DNA of 64,000 nt, taken from NCBI RefSeq assembly GCF_014172375.1, contig NZ_WNXD01000002.1, positions 744,001 to 808,000 on the forward strand, in the 5' to 3' direction. The notes below the pieces were generated by a model. The model ran no database searches. It was not told the DNA's origin and saw nothing but the letters and a program-made list of their open reading frames with translations. Shown in pieces: positions 59,328-64,000 of the stretch; position 1 is the first letter of the stretch, and every line of letters starts with the position of its first letter. This DNA is from Pedobacter planticolens. GTDB lineage: Bacteria > Bacteroidota > Bacteroidia > Sphingobacteriales > Sphingobacteriaceae. The translations under genes and the position numbers were made by a program.

Positions 59328-62258
59328 TTAAAATGTGACAAAAATATTTGTAGAAATTGTAATGTTTGTTCCTTTTTCTGGTTCTGATTGTATTTGAGCT
59401 GTAGAATCTATTCTATTTGCCCGTGTTTTAATATTATTTAATCCTCTTCCTTGCGTGATTTTTTCTGTAGAAAATCCTTTTCCATCATCAGTAACTAAAA
59501 TATCGATTGTTTTTTTATCAGTAACACTAATTTTAATGATTACGCTTTTAGCTTCTGCATATTTTAACGCATTGGTTAAAACTTCTTTAAAAATTAAGGT
59601 CAGATTACGGTTAACTTCCATGGAAAGATGTGTTTGTTGATATTCAGCAACAAGTCCTTCCATTTTAAAATTAACTCCAGTTCCTTGAAAAAGGTCAATC
59701 CCAAATGATTTAATGTAATTTAAGATTTCGAATAAATTATCGCTTTTAGGGTCTAATGCCCACAAAATATCTTTCGTGCCCGAGTAAAGAGTTTGTGCAT
59801 TATCTCTAATCATTTTCACTAGTTCTTTCTCGTCGGTTTGAGTTTCAGTAATTTTTTTATCCAATATTTCTGATAACACATTTATCCTCGTTAGCTTATT
59901 ACCAATATCATCATGAAAATCTTCGGCGGTTTGCTTTCTAATTTTAGTTTGCTCATTTAACTTAATGGCTTCTATTTCCCTTTTCCGTTTGATACGAGCT
60001 TTTAAAATATAATGCTGGCCTAAATAAATAAGAAGTATTATCCCTAAAATGACTAATATTTTAAACCACCATGTAGCGTAAAAAGGTGTAGCAATAATAA
60101 AGTTTAGTTGCGCTGTATTAGATTTTTTCCCATTTACTACGGCTCTAACTTCAAAAGTATAGTTGCCAGGTTCTAAAAACGGATACTCCACTTCTTCCAT
60201 TTTAATTTGGCGGCTAAAGTCTTCTTCAACTCCTTTTAATCGATATTCATATACCACATTTTGAGGGCTCGTTAAAAAGACACCTTTAAAACTAATGGTA
60301 AGTTGGTTTTGGTCCGCATCTAAACTGATTGGTTTTGAAATCGCGGTTGCAATTCTAATAATGCTGTCGGCATTTTTTGCTTGGTCGTAATGTACTGTTA
60401 ACCTCCTGATGTATACATAAGGTTTAACAGCAGGATCTGCTATAAGATTTGGTTTTGCCGCAACAACCCCTGCAATGGTACCCACCAAAATTCTTCCATT
60501 ATAATTTAATATGGCATTTTGGTTGCACTCTATAACAATAGGATTGCGATCGTTTATAATTTCGAATTTATGAGCAGCATTGTTGTATCCTAATTTATTT
60601 ATTCCTCTGCCAGTACCCGTCCATAAATTCCCATTACCATCAAAAGTTAAGCTATAAATATCATTTGAACTTAGCCCATTAAGTGTTGTATATTTTTGTC
60701 TGCTATTCGTTTTAGGATTCCATGAAATGATACCATCACCTAAAGTGCCAAAAAGAATTTCATCGCGATAAGCATTTATGGATAAGACATTTACACCGTC
60801 CAATTCCTTAATTCTATTGTTTTCGTCAAAAATAAAATCCTTAATCAAATAAACTCCTTTTGTTGTGCCCAACAACATGGTGTTATCATTAAGTTGACGC
60901 AAACTATTGGCGTACCCTTTAAAGCCAGATATTCTGTATTCTACTCCATTTTTAACATAAAAGCAATTAAAAGGCGTAGTGTACCAAAGTGTTTTTTGTT
61001 TATCAATTAAAACGATGTTATAATCATAAGGTTTAGGCAGAATTGCTTGCTTAAGTTCTGTACCATCATATTTCCAAATACCATTGCCTTGTATAGCTGC
61101 CCACACATTTTTATCCGCATCTTTATACAAGTAAAAAACGGTTTTATTTTTAAATTCTGGTCTGTTTAAATACCATGCGGTATTGTTTTTACTATTGTAG
61201 TTTATCAAACCATTACTAAAAGTACCTATCCATAAGTTGTCGTTTTTATCGGCTACAATACCGCTTATGACAGATGAGTAATTAACTCCTTTAAACTTAT
61301 CGAAATGAACAAAACCATCACCCTCATACTTAAAAAGCCCCTCTCCATCGGATGATAGCCAAATATTATTTTCAACATCTTTAAAAATTTTGTTTATTCG
61401 TTTTTGCGATAACCCATTTTCATTATTTAGATAAATTACAGTAGAATCTTGACGGACTAAATAGGCTCCTCTTTGAGCACCTATCCACAAATTCCCTATA
61501 TTATCTTGCTCAATGGACGAAAATAGATTATCCTTTGCCAGAACTAGAGTATAAGGTTTAAATGTATTTTTCTCATTTACATAAAGACCCTGAGGTGTTA
61601 GTACATAAAATTTATTTGGGGTTTTATTATCAAAAAGGATTTTTCGTCCGTAAATATTTTTAGCATTTGCAGGAAAGGGATAGGTTAAAACCCACGTGTC
61701 ATTTTTCAACGCATAAATTCCTTCTCCATATACTGAGATGTATGCATTTCCTTTTAAATCTAGACTTAAAGCTGTTGCTTCTTTCGCAAAAGTTTGCCTG
61801 CCAAAAACGACTTGATTATTAACCAATTTAAACAAGCCGTATCTGCTAAGTCCCCAAACAGTTTTATTTTTATCGCACACCAATTGTCCAACGGGTTCCT
61901 TAAAATTTAGATTTTCAATTTTACCAGCTGTAATTATGCTTATCCCTGCTTCTGTACCTAATATTATCCTGTTTTTTCCATCTTCTGTTATGCTATGAAT
62001 AGTATTTGATGCTAAGCCATTTGCCTTACTATAGGACGTAAAATCGGTGCCATTAAAATGGCTTACACCGCCATAAGTTCCAAGCCATAGCAAATGATTA
62101 TGATCTTGGTACATCGCCATAATTTGCGATTGCGCCAAGCCTTCTTTTAAACCATATAGCGAAAAATTATAGTTTTGTGCATGGCCAACCTTCAAAAAAA
62201 GGCTAACTAAAACTGTGAGTATTAATTTAGAAAAATAGGAGGGTGATTGATTTGACAT
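59328..62258 (-). CDS. Beta-propeller/Y_Y_Y sensor histidine kinase (HisKA_3 type)
   Basis: This 976-residue membrane sensor kinase has a signal peptide (ending VGHAQ near 28). Propeller repeats of the two-component regulator type follow, with recurring IWLGT and LWIGT words. A Y_Y_Y domain lies near 660-730 (VYEYRLKGVEEDF), then one membrane helix near 740-758. The DHp region has phospho-acceptor His782 in EDFHDDIGNKLTR, followed by HATPase (ILVTDDGKGFSTEKI, GRGLNNIKTRA). Extracytoplasmic propellers of this kind sense glycan fragments. The frame opens at 62324 but includes the palindrome at 62295-62313, so ATG 62258 is chosen. It pairs with the NarL-type regulator. Confidence 0.95.
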   Translation of the reverse strand: MSNQSPSYFSKLILTVLVSLFLKVGHAQNYNFSLYGLKEGLAQSQIMAMYQDHNHLLWLGTYGGVSHFNGTDFTSYSKANGLASNTIHSITEDGKNRIILGTEAGISIITAGKIENLNFKEPVGQLVCDKNKTVWGLSRYGLFKLVNNQVVFGRQTFAKEATALSLDLKGNAYISVYGEGIYALKNDTWVLTYPFPANAKNIYGRKILFDNKTPNKFYVLTPQGLYVNEKNTFKPYTLVLAKDNLFSSIEQDNIGNLWIGAQRGAYLVRQDSTVIYLNNENGLSQKRINKIFKDVENNIWLSSDGEGLFKYEGDGFVHFDKFKGVNYSSVISGIVADKNDNLWIGTFSNGLINYNSKNNTAWYLNRPEFKNKTVFYLYKDADKNVWAAIQGNGIWKYDGTELKQAILPKPYDYNIVLIDKQKTLWYTTPFNCFYVKNGVEYRISGFKGYANSLRQLNDNTMLLGTTKGVYLIKDFIFDENNRIKELDGVNVLSINAYRDEILFGTLGDGIISWNPKTNSRQKYTTLNGLSSNDIYSLTFDGNGNLWTGTGRGINKLGYNNAAHKFEIINDRNPIVIECNQNAILNYNGRILVGTIAGVVAAKPNLIADPAVKPYVYIRRLTVHYDQAKNADSIIRIATAISKPISLDADQNQLTISFKGVFLTSPQNVVYEYRLKGVEEDFSRQIKMEEVEYPFLEPGNYTFEVRAVVNGKKSNTAQLNFIIATPFYATWWFKILVILGIILLIYLGQHYILKARIKRKREIEAIKLNEQTKIRKQTAEDFHDDIGNKLTRINVLSEILDKKITETQTDEKELVKMIRDNAQTLYSGTKDILWALDPKSDNLFEILNYIKSFGIDLFQGTGVNFKMEGLVAEYQQTHLSMEVNRNLTLIFKEVLTNALKYAEAKSVIIKISVTDKKTIDILVTDDGKGFSTEKITQGRGLNNIKTRANRIDSTAQIQSEPEKGTNITISTNIFVTF

Positions 62259-62294
62259 TATCCTCGCAAAATAAATAGATTTAAAATAATTAAC

Positions 62295-62313
62295 ATCACC
62301 CCAAACGGGTGAT
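62295..62313 (-). promoter_or_regulatory. Palindromic operator-like site upstream of the sensor kinase
   Basis: Arms ATCACCC and GGGTGAT with spacer CAAAC match the site at 58608-58628 in arms, spacing and four of five spacer bases. It lies 37-55 bp before ATG 62258 and overlaps the non-coding extension of the frame. It may mediate autoregulation by the two-component system. Confidence 0.65.
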
Positions 62314-62454
62314 ATTAATCCCATCTTTTGTGCTTAATGTTATATACCAAAACGGCATTTTTTATGTTAATAAAAATAACCAATTAAATATTAAAACCCG
62401 ACTTTGTGTTTATTTAATCCATTTTATGGATGTAATATGTATTTTTATTGATTG

Positions 62455-64000
62455 ATGAGCAGCAACTACGATCTTTTACTTGCTAAGATTAATGAATTTA
62501 CCCGAAAGTTTTATTTAAATAAGCTTTTGCGTGGAAGCATTTATGCTGCGGCAAGTATTTTAGGGCTGTATCTTTTCCTTTTTGTGCTTGTTTATTATGC
62601 TCATCCTGGAACTGGAACCAAAACCACTTTATTCTTTTCATTTTTATTTATCGCGTTAGTTGCTATTGGTTTTTGGATAATTAAACCAGCCCTTTCTTAT
62701 CTTAAATTGAGCAAAACATTAAGTGTAGAACAAGCTGCGGGATTAATTGGCAATCACTTTTTTAATGTAAAAGATAGACTATTAAATACCTTGCAACTTA
62801 AAGCTTTGGCCGATGATTCCCCTCAAAATAGTCAGTTAATTTTAGCGGGTATCGATCAAAAAATTAGCGATTTAAGACCCATTCCATTTGCGAGCGCAAT
62901 TAACCTTAATGATAATAGAAAGCATATTAAATACATTTTATTGCCGTTGGCGATTATCATTTTCATTGGCATAATAGCTCCCGCGATATTGAAAGAAGGA
63001 ACAACTAGCTTTATCCGTTACAACGAAGAAATTCTACCTAAAGCTCCTTTTGATTTTGTGGTTTTAAACAAGAATTTAAGTGTTACGCAGGGCGATGATT
63101 TTACAGTTAAATTGCAGCTGAATGGCAATGAATTTCCGCAAGATATTTACATTGAAGACGGTGCAAATACCTATAAATTAGCAAAGGAAAATATTGGTCA
63201 TTTCAATTATACGTTTAAGAATATTCAAAAAAATAAATCACTTCGCTTTTTTGGTGGAGGCTTTAATTCCGCAGCTTTTACTATTGCCGTGAAGCCTCGC
63301 CCTTCGCTGTTAAATATGAGCGCAAAGTTGGTTTATCCAGCTTATTTGCAAAGAAAAAATGAAGAATTAAACAATGTAGGTGATTTATTAATCCCAGAAG
63401 GAACAAAAATAACTTGGGATTTACACACAGAAAATAGCGAAGAATTAGCGTTTATCCTTCAAAACCAATCTCATAATTTAAAGGTTAATAACAATACCGC
63501 AACCTTTAGCACAACTGTGCGAAAAAACAGCAACTATCAAATTATTCCTAAAAACACTTTTGTAAGTAGTTCGGATTCGTTGAGCCATCAAATAGCAGTT
63601 ATTGCTGATAAATTCCCCAGCATTTCTGTAACAGAAACACCAGATTCTGTAAGTAGTAAAGCACTTTATTTTTCAGGAAATATTGCTGATGATTATGGAT
63701 TTTCTTCCTTAAAATCCATCTATAAAATTATACAGGATGGCAAAACGCTAAGCGAACAAAGTAACCTTATTTCTATAAAAAATAATCAAGTAGAAAATAC
63801 TTTTTTCTATTTATGGGATTTGAATACAATCAGCTTAAAACCCGGTCAAGTTTTAGAATACTATTTTGAAGTAGCCGATAATGATGGCGTAAATGGTGCC
63901 AAAGTTTCAAAATCTGAAATAAAAACATATCAAGTTCCTACACAACAACAAGTAGCCGAGAAATTAGCGGCTGGCAGCGAATCACTGAAACAAAAAATGG
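62455..64000 (+). CDS. DUF4175-like membrane protein, 5' part only
   Basis: The frame opens at ATG 62455 and stays open to the window edge (515 codons seen), so the gene is cut. Residues about 24-46 and 55-75 are membrane helices (SIYAAASILGLYLFLFVLVY). A third is near 162-182 (ILLPLAIIIFIGIIAPAIL). A large extracytoplasmic beta-rich part follows, with PFDFVVLNKNLSVTQGDDFT and KPRPSLLNMSAKLVYPAYLQ. This fits DUF4175-type Bacteroidota proteins of about 1100 residues, whose role is unknown. It is divergent from the sensor kinase gene. Confidence 0.75.
   Translation, partial: MSSNYDLLLAKINEFTRKFYLNKLLRGSIYAAASILGLYLFLFVLVYYAHPGTGTKTTLFFSFLFIALVAIGFWIIKPALSYLKLSKTLSVEQAAGLIGNHFFNVKDRLLNTLQLKALADDSPQNSQLILAGIDQKISDLRPIPFASAINLNDNRKHIKYILLPLAIIIFIGIIAPAILKEGTTSFIRYNEEILPKAPFDFVVLNKNLSVTQGDDFTVKLQLNGNEFPQDIYIEDGANTYKLAKENIGHFNYTFKNIQKNKSLRFFGGGFNSAAFTIAVKPRPSLLNMSAKLVYPAYLQRKNEELNNVGDLLIPEGTKITWDLHTENSEELAFILQNQSHNLKVNNNTATFSTTVRKNSNYQIIPKNTFVSSSDSLSHQIAVIADKFPSISVTETPDSVSSKALYFSGNIADDYGFSSLKSIYKIIQDGKTLSEQSNLISIKNNQVENTFFYLWDLNTISLKPGQVLEYYFEVADNDGVNGAKVSKSEIKTYQVPTQQQVAEKLAAGSESLKQKM

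Noticed and set aside
62259..62324. 22-codon extension of the sensor kinase frame
   Set aside because: It covers the ATCACCC/GGGTGAT palindrome and precedes the true signal peptide at ATG 62258.
1..64000. CRISPR arrays, tRNA/rRNA genes, insertion sequences or prophage
   Set aside because: No regularly spaced direct repeats, no cloverleaf-like sequences and no transposase, integrase or phage-structural genes were seen. The dispersed repeats vary in arm sequence and are not evenly spaced.

Overview
The window is about 64 kb of AT-rich DNA from a Bacteroidota chromosome, most likely a member of the Sphingobacteriaceae close to Pedobacter (the genus is an inference). The supporting evidence is a fused lpxC/fabZ gene inside an lpx cluster, PorX (the type IX secretion regulator), a SusC/SusD pair, a sensor kinase with a beta-propeller and Y_Y_Y domain, and Bacteroidota-type promoters (TTG, about 20 nt, TAnnTTTG). 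I see no rRNA, tRNA, CRISPR array, transposase, integrase or phage gene. Gene content is mostly chromosomal housekeeping and envelope functions.

Layout: 0.3-4.9 kb, a tetR-tolC-emrA-emrB drug-efflux operon with a perfect palindromic operator. 5.4-8.0 kb, PEP carboxylase. 8.3-9.6 kb (minus), a peroxiredoxin-thioredoxin-small protein operon. 9.8-16.9 kb (minus), a secreted peptidase operon: FAD-dependent oxidoreductase-like protein, two M14 carboxypeptidase paralogues (one with every recognisable catalytic position replaced) and an S9 peptidase. 17.0-19.4 kb, aldehyde dehydrogenase, DinB/YfiT-like protein and DUF6265-like protein. 19.6-25.5 kb (minus), a heavy-metal (probably copper) group: HYC_CC_PP protein, HMA protein, outer-membrane protein, DUF3347 protein, AraC regulator with a CxxC sensor domain, YceI, YgiD, HMA-MauE fusion and DUF305 lipoprotein. 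25.7-29.8 kb, cyclophilin, exonuclease III, hutI, hutG and a small membrane protein. 29.8-31.3 kb (minus), a 53-aa antitoxin-like ORF, 5-formyltetrahydrofolate cyclo-ligase and efp. 31.37-31.57 kb (minus), an unannotated transcription unit with its own promoter and terminator, probably a small RNA. 31.7-37.0 kb (minus), HD hydrolase, lpxD, lpxC/fabZ, lpxA and an ABC ATPase. 37.0-41.1 kb, porX, tsaE, alanine dehydrogenase and a VanX-like dipeptidase. 41.1-46.0 kb (minus), histidine phosphatase, AONS-like aminotransferase, GH18 protein, esterase and PBP4. 46.0-49.5 kb, retropepsin-PDZ protein, phosphodiester glycosidase, a lipoprotein of unknown function and a cold-shock protein. 49.7-62.3 kb (minus), a possible glycan-use locus: a GDPD-GH16 fusion, an NTF2-like protein, SusC/SusD plus a surface lipoprotein, an AraC regulator, a VOC protein, a NarL-type response regulator and a propeller sensor kinase. 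62.5 kb to the edge, the start of a DUF4175-like membrane protein.

Intergenic DNA is unusually rich in short dispersed inverted repeats. Five copies of a REP-like element with CGTCAT...ATGACG ends occur, together with three other hairpin families, and some are nested inside one another. The most interesting signals are the orphan small-RNA unit at 31.4-31.6 kb, a shared set of GGTGAT-containing operator-like sites around the Sus/two-component locus, the GDPD-GH16 fusion, the degenerate M14 paralogue in which HxxE has become ExxH, a 33-bp palindrome over the tsaE promoter, and a metal-handling group whose regulator carries its own CxxC domain.
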